Positions 26,320 through 36,611 of a stretch of 64,000 nucleotides of DNA are shown here, one piece after another. Under the pieces are notes generated by a model. The model was not told where the DNA came from and searched no databases. It worked only from the letters and a program-made list of their open reading frames with translations. Position 1 is the first letter of the stretch; each line of letters opens with the position of its first letter. Location of the stretch: contig AAVT01000005.1 of NCBI GenBank assembly GCA_000169075.1, forward strand, positions 157,462-221,461, read 5' to 3'. Position numbers and translations under genes: made by a program. This stretch comes from a marine gamma proteobacterium HTCC2143 (GTDB lineage: Bacteria > Pseudomonadota > Gammaproteobacteria > Pseudomonadales > Dasaniaceae).

Positions 26320-28185
26320 CTAAAGCTCAGCACATGTACTGCAGTGCAAATAGGTATTCTGCGGGTCGTTCATGTTATCAATAAACTCCAAACCGCGACC
26401 AAAAGGCACTACCCATCGGTTAATTTGCCTCAATAGTGATTGGGATCCGGCGTGAGGGTTGCCCAGCCAGCTGAGCATTACCTCGCTACCCATCAACTCC
26501 TGTATAAACTGCTGTTGAGGCGTTAGTGGCAATTGCACCACCTCGGTCTCAAATTGATCTAGATTCGCCATCTTGGCGGCCGCAGCCACAGCTTGATCCA
26601 AACCGCCAAGCTGATCGACTAAGCCCTTATCAAAGGCGTCCGCTCCTGACCAAACTCGACCTTGTGCAACGTCATCTACCTGGTCTGTTGTCATATCTCT
26701 ACCGCTGGCAACAATGGTAAGAAAGCGTGCATAACCGTTTTCCAAGCTACTCTGCATAGCTCGACCAAACACTGAGTTAAGAGGACGATCAATACGGCCA
26801 GCATCGGCCATGGCGGTGGTACCTACACCATCATTTGAGATACCTAACTTACCCAAGGTTTTTTCAATCGTTGGGAAAGCAGAGAATATACCGATGGAAC
26901 CTGTCAATGTTGTTGGCGTAGCCCATATTTCATCCGCAAGAGCTGAAATCCAGTAGCCACCAGAAGCAGCTGTACTTCCCATCGAAACAACAAGAGGCCT
27001 TCCCTGCTGTTTTAACAATGCTAACTCGCGCCGTATAACCTCTGAAGCAAAGGCACTGCCGCCACCGCTATCAACTCGTAGTACCAGTGCATCGACGCTT
27101 TCATCACGCCGAACCTGTCTAATAAGCTGTGCCAGCGAATCACCGCCAATATAACCCGGAGGCCAATCGCCATCTAATATCATACCGGAGGCAACGATTA
27201 CCGCTATTTTTCCATCGGCAACAGAACTGGGAAGCTCAATATTTCGAATCCATAAATAGCGTTCAAAGCCGATTCTCTGATAGAAGCCTTTTTCATCAGT
27301 CGCGCCAATCTCATTGATGAGTTGCTGGTTAATTTCATCACGATCAACAATAGCGTCGACAAAACCTGTTGCCGCAGCCGCACGTGCGCTGTCACCTTGA
27401 TGCTCAGCCAAAACCTGATCGAATTTATTAGCATAATGATTAACACTGTCAGCCGAAACGTTGCGGCGAGCAGCAATAGTGTCAACATACTCACCCCACA
27501 AACTACTAAGCCAAGCCAGGTTTGATTCTCGAGAGTCGTCTGACATGCTTTCGCGCATCATCGGTTCCATCGCAGACTTATAATTGCCGACTCGAAAAAC
27601 ATGGAAGTTTATCGCCATTTTTTCCAACGCTTTTTTGTAGTAACTCCGATAGACTCCATAGCCTTTAATACTCACCCCGCCCATGGGATGGAGGTAAATT
27701 TCGTCAGCATGGGAAGCCAATAAATATTGGTCCTGGGAATAGTTATCGCCTATCGCGATAATTTTTTTGCCACTGCGACGAAACTCTTCCAACACCAACG
27801 AAACTTCCTGAATTTTGCTGATACCACCAAAAGCAAGATCATCCAGCTTCAATACTAGTGTCGTAATTCGCTGGTCCTCGCTAGCATATCGAACGGCGTC
27901 AATGACGTCCTGTACCAAGGTCTCATGCTGTTCAGGTGTAACTCCCCCCATCAAACGCTGCAGAGGATCGACATAACTTGTTTGGTCCACCAGCGAACCT
28001 TTTAGATCTAGCATTAAAGCGCCACGCTCTGGTATTTTCGGGATCTCTCCGCCCGAAACGCCCAAAAACACAATGACTAGCACCAATAAGAAGAGCACAT
28101 TGACGACTAACAGCCGAAGCGCACTAACAAACTTCACGCAGCCTTGAAACAAACGCTTGATAAATCCTGGGGGTTTCTTATCCAC
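26320..28185 (-). CDS. sppA: Signal peptide peptidase SppA, 67-kDa type
   Basis: A 621-aa membrane-anchored serine protease. One N-terminal transmembrane helix (LLVVNVLFLLVLVIVFLGV) is followed by two tandem ClpP-like domains. The general-base lysine is in VGNYKSAMEP in the first half, and the nucleophile serine in GSTAASGGYW in the second, as in E. coli SppA. It degrades cleaved signal peptides in the membrane. It starts with GTG at 28185, overlapping the DUF2069 gene by 8 bp, so translation is coupled. Last gene of an arsC-wrbA-DUF2069-sppA run. Confidence 0.95.
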   Translation of the reverse strand: MDKKPPGFIKRLFQGCVKFVSALRLLVVNVLFLLVLVIVFLGVSGGEIPKIPERGALMLDLKGSLVDQTSYVDPLQRLMGGVTPEQHETLVQDVIDAVRYASEDQRITTLVLKLDDLAFGGISKIQEVSLVLEEFRRSGKKIIAIGDNYSQDQYLLASHADEIYLHPMGGVSIKGYGVYRSYYKKALEKMAINFHVFRVGNYKSAMEPMMRESMSDDSRESNLAWLSSLWGEYVDTIAARRNVSADSVNHYANKFDQVLAEHQGDSARAAAATGFVDAIVDRDEINQQLINEIGATDEKGFYQRIGFERYLWIRNIELPSSVADGKIAVIVASGMILDGDWPPGYIGGDSLAQLIRQVRRDESVDALVLRVDSGGGSAFASEVIRRELALLKQQGRPLVVSMGSTAASGGYWISALADEIWATPTTLTGSIGIFSAFPTIEKTLGKLGISNDGVGTTAMADAGRIDRPLNSVFGRAMQSSLENGYARFLTIVASGRDMTTDQVDDVAQGRVWSGADAFDKGLVDQLGGLDQAVAAAAKMANLDQFETEVVQLPLTPQQQFIQELMGSEVMLSWLGNPHAGSQSLLRQINRWVVPFGRGLEFIDNMNDPQNTYLHCSTCAEL

Positions 28186-28567
28186 TGTGTTTATTTACCT
28201 CTTTTTCATTCCATGCTCGCGACTGCCAACGAATATACAACATAGATGAAACGAACAACACGGCGATGACAATGACTTCGGATAGAGTGACAAGTGAGTA
28301 GCAGGCGAATACAGTATTCACTGACAAGATAAAAAAGCCTAATAGAATGAAGGCCAATAAGGCGTGTGTACGGGTATTTTGTTTTAGTATTCCCGGCAAG
28401 AAACACAGCAATATCACTATTTGAATCCCCCACACTACGATATTAGGGTTTCGATCGCAGCTAGGCCAAATCAATGTTCCCATAGTGATAATCAATAAAA
28501 AGAGCGCATAATTCACAAGCACCCATAAGCGGCTCCAGCGGGCCAATACTTCATATTTCACAGTCAT
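28178..28567 (-). CDS. DUF2069 membrane protein
   Basis: A 129-aa protein with four predicted transmembrane helices (including LWVLVNYALFLLIITMGTLIW and ALLAFILLGFFILSVN) and a charged C-terminus, matching DUF2069 proteins of gammaproteobacteria, which are commonly next to wrbA. The function is unknown. It lies 9 bp downstream of wrbA and overlaps sppA by 8 bp. Confidence 0.82.
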   Translation of the reverse strand: MTVKYEVLARWSRLWVLVNYALFLLIITMGTLIWPSCDRNPNIVVWGIQIVILLCFLPGILKQNTRTHALLAFILLGFFILSVNTVFACYSLVTLSEVIVIAVLFVSSMLYIRWQSRAWNEKEVNKHSG

Positions 28568-28576
28568 TAATGAACT

Positions 28577-29534
<958 letters not shown>

Positions 29535-29622
29535 ACTGTCCTCTTTGCGATTACTGAGTATACTGTTGCGAATTATATACCAATGAAAGCAAAATCGTGC
29601 CGATTATCAGGACACTTTTCCC

Positions 29623-30912
29623 ATGCCCACGCCCATGCCCATGCCTGACGATACAAACAAAGTGTTAATCAACAGCAAGTGGCTGCAATGGCGTTATTGG
29701 CTAAAACTAGCGGTCTATATCCAGAGACACTATCTAGCCGATGGTTGCAGCCACAGTGCAGCGGCACTTACTTACATGAGCCTGTTCGCGTTAGTGCCTT
29801 TATTGACGGTGATGTATGCAATTTTGTCGGCTGTACCTGCGTTTCAAGAGGTAGGGCTACAAATACAATCGATTATTTTCGATAATTTTGTCCCATCTAC
29901 TGGTCAAGAAGTTGAGACTTATCTTAAGGACTTTTCTGTACAAGCCAGAAAGCTGACCGGCGTAGGTGTCGGCTTCTTGGGCATCACCGCAATATTGATG
30001 CTGAAAAATATCGAGAAAACGTTTAATTCTATCTGGAAGACCAGAGACAATCGCCGCGGTCTTTCCAGTTTTCTTCTTTACTGGGCAATTTTGAGTCTTG
30101 GGCCACTTTGTATCGGACTTGCACTCGGTATCAACACCTACTTGGTGTCGCTAAAAGTGATCTTTGATCAGGTTGATGTCATCGGTATAGGTCCCTATAT
30201 TCTGCGGCTAACACCTTACCTTCTAACCTCAGCTGCATTCACTTTGGTTTTCGCCGCGGTGCCAAACTGCAGAGTTCCCATCAAACATGCGTTTATCGGT
30301 GGTCTGGTAACCGCCTTGGTTTTTGAAGTCGCAAAACAACTTTTTACAAGTATCGTCGCCAACACTAGCTACCAGAATATCTACGGAACATTTGCCGCTT
30401 TACCGTTGTTTCTGCTGTGGATTTATCTGTCTTGGCTGATTGTGCTGGCGGGAGCTGAGTTAGTTCACGCAATAAGCGGGTTCAACGCCCTCGGGGACGA
30501 AAACTATAGCGATATGGTGCTAACACTCGCAGTTCTGGAATTATTGTGGCGGCGCTATAAAGACGGGCATACCGTCGCCGAATTCTATATCTTGCAGCAA
30601 CCATGGTTGTTTAAACAACATAGCATCTCAGCGGACCGCTGGACGCCTATACGCAATAAACTCATCAACGCCGGATTACTGCGCATTGCCGACAACGGAC
30701 AGTTTATTATTGGCAGAGATTTAAGCCTCTATAGCCTGTGGGATTTATCGCGGCTTTTGGGCTATAACCCAGAGTTCAGCAGTGAAGCTATCGACGAACT
30801 ACCCGAATGGTTCCAGCTCAGTTCAGAGCACATTCTGGCCGCCAAACAACAAAACATAGACACATTAAGCATACCTCTTATACAATTATTTGACCCTACA
30901 CAGAGCGCATAG
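29623..30912 (+). CDS. YihY/RbnA family membrane protein with C-terminal winged-helix-like extension
   Basis: A 429-aa protein. Residues about 20-290 carry the YihY/virulence-factor-BrkB fold with six helices and the motifs SAAALTYMSLFALVPLL, NTSYQNIYGTFAALPLFLLWIYLSW and AGAEL. A soluble C-terminus of about 130 residues follows (WDLSRLLGYNPEF), as in the longer pseudomonad members. E. coli YihY was once called RNase BN, wrongly, so the function is open. The start region is a hexanucleotide repeat (CCCATG/CCCACG) giving MPTPMPMP; any of three ATGs could initiate. Confidence 0.88.
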   Translation: MPTPMPMPDDTNKVLINSKWLQWRYWLKLAVYIQRHYLADGCSHSAAALTYMSLFALVPLLTVMYAILSAVPAFQEVGLQIQSIIFDNFVPSTGQEVETYLKDFSVQARKLTGVGVGFLGITAILMLKNIEKTFNSIWKTRDNRRGLSSFLLYWAILSLGPLCIGLALGINTYLVSLKVIFDQVDVIGIGPYILRLTPYLLTSAAFTLVFAAVPNCRVPIKHAFIGGLVTALVFEVAKQLFTSIVANTSYQNIYGTFAALPLFLLWIYLSWLIVLAGAELVHAISGFNALGDENYSDMVLTLAVLELLWRRYKDGHTVAEFYILQQPWLFKQHSISADRWTPIRNKLINAGLLRIADNGQFIIGRDLSLYSLWDLSRLLGYNPEFSSEAIDELPEWFQLSSEHILAAKQQNIDTLSIPLIQLFDPTQSA

Positions 30913-30921
30913 CGAGCAATA

Positions 30922-31362
30922 ATGTTTTTTAGAATATCACTCATTTTAATAGCGGTTTTAGTCACTGCCTGCAGCGAACCTGACTTTACTGACCATCAGG
31001 GAAATAGCGGAAAATTCGATGATTTGGGGGGCCGCTGGATGATCATTAATTACTGGGCTACTTGGTGTAAACCCTGTATCGAGGAAATTCCAGAACTCAA
31101 TCAGTTTTCCGAGGCACATGCCAATGATGTCGCGCTGTTCGGTGTAGAATTTGATCAACATCAGGGAGAGAAGCTACAAAACAATATTGCCAAGCTCGGT
31201 ATCGAATTCCCGGTTCTTCTGGATGATCCAGCCCCCATGTTGGGTATCAGTAAACCTCTTGGTCTACCCACTACCTTCGTTTTTAATCGCAGTGGAGAAC
31301 TTCACCAGGTATTGAAAGGGCCGCAAACTAATGAGACGCTGCTAGCTGCCATAGCTGATTAG
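30922..31362 (+). CDS. TlpA-like thiol:disulfide oxidoreductase lipoprotein
   Basis: A 146-aa protein with a lipoprotein signal (LILIAVLVTAC, Cys at about residue 17) and a thioredoxin fold. The active site is YWATWCKPC and the cis-proline region is LGLPTTFVFN. It is predicted to act at the periplasmic face of a membrane in thiol reduction, for example cytochrome maturation or copper-site assembly. It starts 9 bp after the YihY-like gene, so they are likely co-transcribed. Its last four bases overlap the convergent DUF3047 gene. Confidence 0.88.
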   Translation: MFFRISLILIAVLVTACSEPDFTDHQGNSGKFDDLGGRWMIINYWATWCKPCIEEIPELNQFSEAHANDVALFGVEFDQHQGEKLQNNIAKLGIEFPVLLDDPAPMLGISKPLGLPTTFVFNRSGELHQVLKGPQTNETLLAAIAD

Positions 31363-32027
31363 TCACTAAAGGAAATCGCCCCGTAAAAAGCTTCCCCGAC
31401 GCCACCGGCATTGTCCGAATCTGACATAATAGCTATACCATGGGCCTCTGTAATGCGCTTGCCAAAAATCCGATAGAAATCGTCAACAACATTCACCCGC
31501 TCAGTATGCCACTGATTAAGCCCTTCTGTTCCCGAGCGAACGGGGATCATTACAGCCTTACTGGTGAACGGATTAGACCAATAGTCGTCATCCACTTCAT
31601 AGTTTGACCAGACATAGTTTAGCGCTTTAGTCTGCCAAGGGAAAAACCCCTCTTTAACCACAACATAAATTCGAGCGGAATAATCATCGCCGCGCTTCTT
31701 TTTTTGCTCTGTGATTGAAAAGACATTGCTGACACGCCAGCTCCAGTTCAAAAAAGGCGTCTTTTGCAGATCAATGTCCATTTCCCGATACAGCACTGAT
31801 GCGCTAGCCGCAGTACGCGCACGCAAAACCTGTACACCATCTTCTTTCACCAATTCGTACTGTGTTTTTCCGACGAACTCCTCCTCTTCAAATGCGTCAA
31901 TACCCTGCCGAGAAAAATCTGCGACAACCGTTTCGAGAGCAAATACTCCCTCGCTACTGATCACCACAATTATGGTTAGGCATTGCAACAATCGCTTAGT
32001 CAGTTTAAATTTCGAGACGCCAATCAC
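31359..32027 (-). CDS. DUF3047 secreted protein
   Basis: A 222-aa protein with an N-terminal signal peptide (LLQCLTIIVVISSEGVFA) and the DUF3047 core: LNWSWRVSNVF, DDYSARIYVVVKEG, LNYVWSN and a C-terminal IAIMSDSDNAGG followed by a GAISF strand. A periplasmic beta-rich fold is likely; the function is unknown. The start at 32027 is a GTG; the exact start is uncertain. Its 3' end overlaps the TlpA-like gene tail to tail by 4 bp. Confidence 0.85.
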   Translation of the reverse strand: MIGVSKFKLTKRLLQCLTIIVVISSEGVFALETVVADFSRQGIDAFEEEEFVGKTQYELVKEDGVQVLRARTAASASVLYREMDIDLQKTPFLNWSWRVSNVFSITEQKKKRGDDYSARIYVVVKEGFFPWQTKALNYVWSNYEVDDDYWSNPFTSKAVMIPVRSGTEGLNQWHTERVNVVDDFYRIFGKRITEAHGIAIMSDSDNAGGVGEAFYGAISFSD

Positions 32028-32133
32028 ATTTTCACTCCACTATTTACGCTAATCGGGCCTATGGCCCGTTCTAAAAACCCACACTGACAAATAACGACTA
32101 TAATAGCTATTAAACCATGACTATCGCCTGAAT

Positions 32134-32940
32134 ATGCTTAAAAATATCGTTATTCTTACCTTCGCGGGGCTTGTGAGCTTGTCGGCTGATGCTGACATTT
32201 ATAGCTGGAAGAACGACTCCGGCAACACTGTTTACAGCGACCAACATCGCTCCGGTAAAACCATCGCTGAAACGTCTACTAATCGGACTAATCACTATTC
32301 GGCGGACCGTAATCACAAGGCCACTGAATCCCCCTCTGCAACTCTAGTAACCGTCGCCACAACCCAAGCAGCAACAACGCAGCTCAATCCGGCAGCACTT
32401 TCAGCCACTACAGACCATGGTAGCCCGGCGATCACAATGACGGAAACTGAATGCCAACAGCAGTATCGGCTAAGCTGCGACCGTGTAGAAAACTGGAAAC
32501 AATATGCCTCTGACGCCTGTGATGATGATCCGCAGTGCCTTGATGATGATTTTCTCGACAGAAAGTACCGTCCTCGGACAATTGAAGAAATGCGAAAAAT
32601 AGCTCAGCGGGCAGCGATCCGTAACAACTTGCAAGATGAGCAAATTGCTTTATTCCTCACCAAGAAGTACTCAAATTACTGCGCCAATCAAGCGGCAATG
32701 TATTGTCAGGACAAACGCGATTCCGAGTGTGCTGCGACCATGCGCAGCTACTGTGCTGACAGCCGAGATTTAGCAGATATCTTCCAGAAGTATGGCAATT
32801 TATCCGCTGTCGAGAAACAGCAAATTATTAGCCAAGCCAAATCATTAGCTATGTCCAGTGGCGACAATGCGTTGGACTATGATCAGCTTGTTGCTAGTTT
32901 AATAGAATTGCTGGTTTCACAGACGCTACTCGGACTCTAG
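32134..32940 (+). CDS. DUF4124-containing secreted protein
   Basis: A 268-aa protein. After a signal peptide (IVILTFAGLVSLSADA) comes a short DUF4124-type segment, DIYSWKNDSGNTVYSDQ, then a low-complexity Ala/Thr linker (about residues 60-95). A cysteine-rich region with C-x3-to-8-C spacing follows (CQQQYRLSCDRV, CANQAAMYCQDKRDSECAATM, YCADSRD), probably disulfide-bonded. The periplasmic role is unknown. The ATG at 32134 begins the signal peptide. Confidence 0.72.
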   Translation: MLKNIVILTFAGLVSLSADADIYSWKNDSGNTVYSDQHRSGKTIAETSTNRTNHYSADRNHKATESPSATLVTVATTQAATTQLNPAALSATTDHGSPAITMTETECQQQYRLSCDRVENWKQYASDACDDDPQCLDDDFLDRKYRPRTIEEMRKIAQRAAIRNNLQDEQIALFLTKKYSNYCANQAAMYCQDKRDSECAATMRSYCADSRDLADIFQKYGNLSAVEKQQIISQAKSLAMSSGDNALDYDQLVASLIELLVSQTLLGL

Positions 32941-32956
32941 CGCATTGTTAAAGGCA

Positions 32957-33709
32957 TTACCCTCTACCGATCAACGGCATTGCTGTTGCCATCACTGTCA
33001 TGAACTGGACATTAGACTCCAGCGGCAGCCCCGCCATAAATACAACAGAACGCGCCACATCATCAACATCCATAGTTGATTCAGGCGCAATTTTTCCATT
33101 CGCCTGAGGCACACCGCTCTTCATGACTTGAGTCATGTCAGTTAATGCATTCCCAATATCAATCTGTCCGCAGGCGATATTATGCTCCCTTCCATCTAAA
33201 GACAGTGATTTTGTTAAACCAGTGATCGCATGTTTGGTCGCTGTATAAGGTGCCGAATTTGGTCTAGGAGATATAGCCGAAACAGAACCGTTGTTAATAA
33301 TCCTACCACCAGCGGGTAGCTGTTTTTTCATCAGTTTAAAGGCTGCCTGAGCACATAGAAAGGTACCGGTCAGGTTTACATCGACAACGCGTTGCCACTG
33401 TTGAAATGAAAGTTCATCAATAGGCACCGGCGGAGTACCCGTACCTGCATTGTTAAAGAGTAGATCAATACGCCCAAATGTAGACTCGACCTGCAAAAAT
33501 AAGGCCGCAACTGCCTCTACCTTACCAACGTCTGTCGGCACGACAATCACATCGACACCCCACTTAGCAATCTCTTCGGCACACGATTCCAGGGGCTCAC
33601 GACGCCTACCCGCCAATATGAGTCTATAACCCTCTTTAGCCAGTGCTAGTGCACAAGCCCTACCAATACCAGCACCAGCACCCGTAACTAATGCAACTTT
33701 TTCGACCAT
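32957..33709 (-). CDS. Short-chain dehydrogenase/reductase
   Basis: A 250-aa classical [13 protein letters not shown] (residues about 8-17), NNAG, a catalytic Ser in NGSVSAIS and YTATK. The substrate is unknown; the pattern is close to the many uncharacterised SDRs in marine gammaproteobacteria. I use the ATG at 33709, after AGGATTACAATC; the frame extends seven codons further to 33730. Last gene in a run HD hydrolase - rsmJ - SDR, although the 29-bp gap to rsmJ does not demand one transcript. Confidence 0.86.
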   Translation of the reverse strand: MVEKVALVTGAGAGIGRACALALAKEGYRLILAGRRREPLESCAEEIAKWGVDVIVVPTDVGKVEAVAALFLQVESTFGRIDLLFNNAGTGTPPVPIDELSFQQWQRVVDVNLTGTFLCAQAAFKLMKKQLPAGGRIINNGSVSAISPRPNSAPYTATKHAITGLTKSLSLDGREHNIACGQIDIGNALTDMTQVMKSGVPQANGKIAPESTMDVDDVARSVVFMAGLPLESNVQFMTVMATAMPLIGRG

Positions 33710-33738
33710 GATTGTAATCCTGTGTTTCACCTAGGCTG

Positions 33739-34524
33739 TTATTTTTTTCCAAAGGCTCGCAAACTATAAATATCAAACCGAATAGCTTTTCCTTCAACAG
33801 CAAAATTGGGTTTTAGTCCAGCCAAGTAATCGGCTTTCTTCGGTCTTTTAACCACCACTCGATGCCTAGCTTTCATTAGGGCCTGTTCCAGCAATTGCTC
33901 GCTATCACTGTCGGCTCCAACAATATGGTGGAATGTACGCATTTCCTTTTTTACCAACGCTGATTTTTTAGATTCAGGAAACATCGGGTCAATTACAATG
34001 ACGTCTGGATTATCTATTTCATCCAAACGCTGCAAATAATCGAGCGTATTTCCCTGAATAAAAATCATTCGTTTCGCAATTTCCTCGAGTTCACTATCAC
34101 CTGACCGTCGAGCACGGTCCAGACCATCTTTAAGTACTGCTGCGACGACCGGCGAGCGTTCACACATTGTCAGTGAATAACCACGACTCGCCAAAACAAA
34201 ACTATCACGCCCCAATCCGGCCGTCGCATCTAATACCGATGGAGGTTGATGTTGATTTCCAGCCACTGCTTTGACTATTAATTCTCTGCCGCCGTGTTTA
34301 CGCCGATGATTGGTAGCCCCTGCAGAAAAATCGACCCGGACAGGGCCAGCAGCTCCTTTTCCAGTCTGCTGGATGGACAAGCCATCCTCACTATAAACCA
34401 GCAGATAGGGGTAGCTGCCCTCTTCAGTAACCAATGCAACGCCCAGCTCATCAGCCAAGCGTTGGCACTGATCATTTCGGTCAGAATCTGACTTCACGGC
34501 AATTGAAAGCGAGAGTGGTTTCAC
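33739..34524 (-). CDS. rsmJ: 16S rRNA (guanine-1516-N2)-methyltransferase RsmJ
   Basis: A 261-aa methyltransferase of the YhiQ/RsmJ family: VDFSAGATNHRRKHGGRE, then SAM motif I LDATAGLGRDSFVLASRG, MCERSPVVAAVLKDGL, and the catalytic VIDPMFPESKKSALVKKEMR. It methylates G1516 of 16S rRNA. It starts with GTG at 34524, 10 bp after the HD hydrolase gene, suggesting coupling. Confidence 0.94.
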   Translation of the reverse strand: MKPLSLSIAVKSDSDRNDQCQRLADELGVALVTEEGSYPYLLVYSEDGLSIQQTGKGAAGPVRVDFSAGATNHRRKHGGRELIVKAVAGNQHQPPSVLDATAGLGRDSFVLASRGYSLTMCERSPVVAAVLKDGLDRARRSGDSELEEIAKRMIFIQGNTLDYLQRLDEIDNPDVIVIDPMFPESKKSALVKKEMRTFHHIVGADSDSEQLLEQALMKARHRVVVKRPKKADYLAGLKPNFAVEGKAIRFDIYSLRAFGKK

Positions 34525-34534
34525 AAAAAGAAAA

Positions 34535-35461
34535 TCACGGACGTAACGACAGACTATTTAACAGCGCCGGATTATCTTCGGCGATGAGATTTTCAAGATG
34601 ACTGCAATTGCGCTCTAATGCATCCATATAGAGATTGGCACCACCAAAGTGCGCCTCTACACAACGATAAAGGCCATTGAAATGACCATCAAGACGATTT
34701 CGAATCGTGCCTTTTATAAATTCGGGGGTTTTTAACAACAGGTCTTGCGGTGACTCATAAACGACGTGTTCAGTACCGTCAGATAACTGCTGCCGAGTAA
34801 TGCCGCCCAGTTCAAATTCTGCGAAGAGTCTATCACGACATTTCTCTAGGTATGCTGGGTCGGCCATTTGCGCAATCACATCCGATGTACCCGCTAAATT
34901 GCCGAGAATTCTATGCTTCGGGTCGGACAAATCTATCTGGTCAAGTTGGTATTCATAGCCAGTAAAATGTACCAGCTTACCAACAAGCTCTACGAGGTCG
35001 GAGCGACCAACTGTTGGCAAATACTCGGCCATAAATAAGGCACTGCGACTTACGTGGGTTTTGGTAAATTCGGCTCCATGCTGAACTCCAGTTTCGCCGG
35101 AGCGGCGGATGTACCCGGAGTCGTGGAACAACGCGACGATGATACCAACTAATGCGAGCTCGGGGCCGAGTTGCTGCGAGCGAGAATGACTAGCATCATA
35201 GCCGTCTATTAATCGAGCCATTGCCAAACTTACATCAAGTACATGCTGAATATCATGGTAAGCTGTGTCGCAGGGCAAAAATCCGTCAAGACTGCCCGCA
35301 TAAAGCGCCGCAAAGTCAACATATAATCTTGGGATCAATTGAAAGTCTACGTCGGGATAACGACGCTTTAAGATGGCAACTACGGCATCACACACCGCTG
35401 CTGAGTCAGTGACATTAATTGTCCCGCTAACATCCATGGTCAATCGGTTTGCTTGTTCCAT
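34535..35461 (-). CDS. HD-domain phosphohydrolase
   Basis: A 308-aa metal-dependent hydrolase. The HD motif residues are in AYHDIQHVLDV (about residues 67-77) and in VALFHDSGYIRR, with a further His (QHGAEF) as in PDEase/HDc domains. The layout resembles eukaryote-like cyclic-nucleotide phosphodiesterases and stand-alone HD proteins; the substrate is unknown. There is no membrane segment. It is the first gene of the leftward run with rsmJ, with ATG 35461 after GAAGAGA. Confidence 0.8.
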   Translation of the reverse strand: MEQANRLTMDVSGTINVTDSAAVCDAVVAILKRRYPDVDFQLIPRLYVDFAALYAGSLDGFLPCDTAYHDIQHVLDVSLAMARLIDGYDASHSRSQQLGPELALVGIIVALFHDSGYIRRSGETGVQHGAEFTKTHVSRSALFMAEYLPTVGRSDLVELVGKLVHFTGYEYQLDQIDLSDPKHRILGNLAGTSDVIAQMADPAYLEKCRDRLFAEFELGGITRQQLSDGTEHVVYESPQDLLLKTPEFIKGTIRNRLDGHFNGLYRCVEAHFGGANLYMDALERNCSHLENLIAEDNPALLNSLSLRP

Positions 35462-35947
35462 AACTGAATATCTCTTCTCCCCGACCCCACGCCAAGGCGC
35501 AACTGAGCTGCAATATGTGGCTTAAATTATAGGTGATTTCTGCATGTTGGGGCAGCCAATAAGCGAATCACGTCACAGAACTGATGGGAACTTGTCAAAA
35601 TCAATACCATATTACGTGATCGGGCCCGCCTCTTTATATTTTTGGTACTTATTGAGTCGAGTTGAGGATTAATCCACGCCTATTTCTTATTTAAATTGCC
35701 AAGCTTATGCGATGGTCTGTGCAACCATCTCAGATAGCGTACTGTGGACTGCAACGCTATCGATAGAGGCAGCTCCACTGACCTCTCTTTCAACGGACTT
35801 TGATTACACCTTAACAGCTGTTGAAGAACTTTTTCATTCATAGGCAACGGTCCAATTGCTGGTGGATTACTGCATTTTACATTTTTTGTTTAACTCGATC
35901 GGCACCACTGATAAGGTTACAACATTCATGTCTAGGAACGATCATCC
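35462..35947. other. Intergenic region upstream of HD hydrolase and DUF6164 genes
   Basis: About 485 bp. The left part should hold the promoter of the leftward HD-rsmJ run. The centre contains a short open stretch listed separately as a possible PIN-domain relic. No other structure was recognised. Confidence 0.4.
35673..35843 (+). pseudogene. Possible PIN-domain (VapC-like) C-terminal remnant
   Basis: An open stretch of 56 codons bounded by stops. Its product contains ISDSVLWTATLSIEAAPLTS and then STDFDYT. That echoes the end of PIN ribonucleases (Asp, then ATA, then L.T.D.DF). It is far too short for a working toxin and no antitoxin is adjacent. The match is by eye and weak, so it could be chance. 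Confidence 0.25.
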
Positions 35948-36298
35948 ATGTCAGTACTCATTTTCAGACTCAATGGCGTCAGCGATGAGGAAGCCGCTGA
36001 TGTTCGAGAACTACTTAACGATAACCAATTGGCGTTCTATGAAACAAACGCAGGCAGATGGGGGCTGTCGATTGCAGCGTTGTGGCTCAAAGATGGAGAT
36101 CAACTGAGACAGGCCAGGTACCTGCTAACTGAATACCAACGCCAGCGCGAGAACAATGCCAAAAATAACAACTCGTTATTGCAACAATCAGCTTGGCAAC
36201 GAATCAAGCAAGCGCCGTTATACTACATGTTATTAATCGCCACTATAATAGCCGTAGCAACAATTTCAGTCGTACCGTTTCTAGATTTCGATAGCTAA
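35948..36298 (+). CDS. DUF6164 family membrane-anchored protein
   Basis: A 116-aa protein. It begins LIFRLNGVSDEEAADVRELL and continues FYETNAGRWGLSIAALWL, which I recognise as the DUF6164 pattern, similar to putative signal-transducing DUF2007-like domains. It ends with one transmembrane helix (YYMLLIATIIAVATISVVPFL) followed by a few residues. Probably an inner-membrane protein with a cytoplasmic N-terminus; function unknown. The ATG at 35948 is the only start fitting the family. Confidence 0.8.
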   Translation: MSVLIFRLNGVSDEEAADVRELLNDNQLAFYETNAGRWGLSIAALWLKDGDQLRQARYLLTEYQRQRENNAKNNNSLLQQSAWQRIKQAPLYYMLLIATIIAVATISVVPFLDFDS

Positions 36299-36394
36299 AA
36301 TGCGTCAAAAAATCATCGATACAGATCCCTCCGGCAAAGTTGCGTTCAACAAACTCTAGAGTCACCAATGTCGTTGAGTCGAAAATAAATAGCG

Positions 36395-36439
36395 AATAGG
36401 TAATAGGTAATAGGTAATAGGTAATAGGTAATAGGTAAT
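36395..36439. repeat. Heptanucleotide tandem repeat (AATAGGT)6
   Basis: Six perfect tandem copies of AATAGGT followed by a partial copy lie between the DUF6164 and fnr genes. Such a tract is prone to strand slippage, so its length may vary between strains. It is not in a coding region and has none of the spacing of a CRISPR array. Confidence 0.95.
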
Positions 36440-36574
36440 TTACAATAATTAACTGTAATGCCAGCCATAGTCTAGACCCAGTCCGATGACTATAACGAAA
36501 CATGTGTTTCTTACGGCGGGATTTTCTAATAAGCAGAATTTATGCAGCCGCACGTGCTAGCGCAACACCAACAC

Positions 36575-36611
36575 AAACGGCCACATGACTTTAAAATATG
36601 ATGGGCCGTTT
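36575..36611 (-). terminator. Hairpin at the end of fnr, possible terminator
   Basis: The 8-bp arms AAACGGCC and GGCCGTTT pair perfectly around a 21-nt loop and overlap the fnr stop codon. Only a weak T-rich stretch follows on the fnr strand, so Rho-independent termination is plausible but not certain. Confidence 0.4.

Noticed and set aside
36395..36439. Short repeat array considered as CRISPR
   Set aside because: The seven-base units are directly adjacent, with no spacers and no cas genes.
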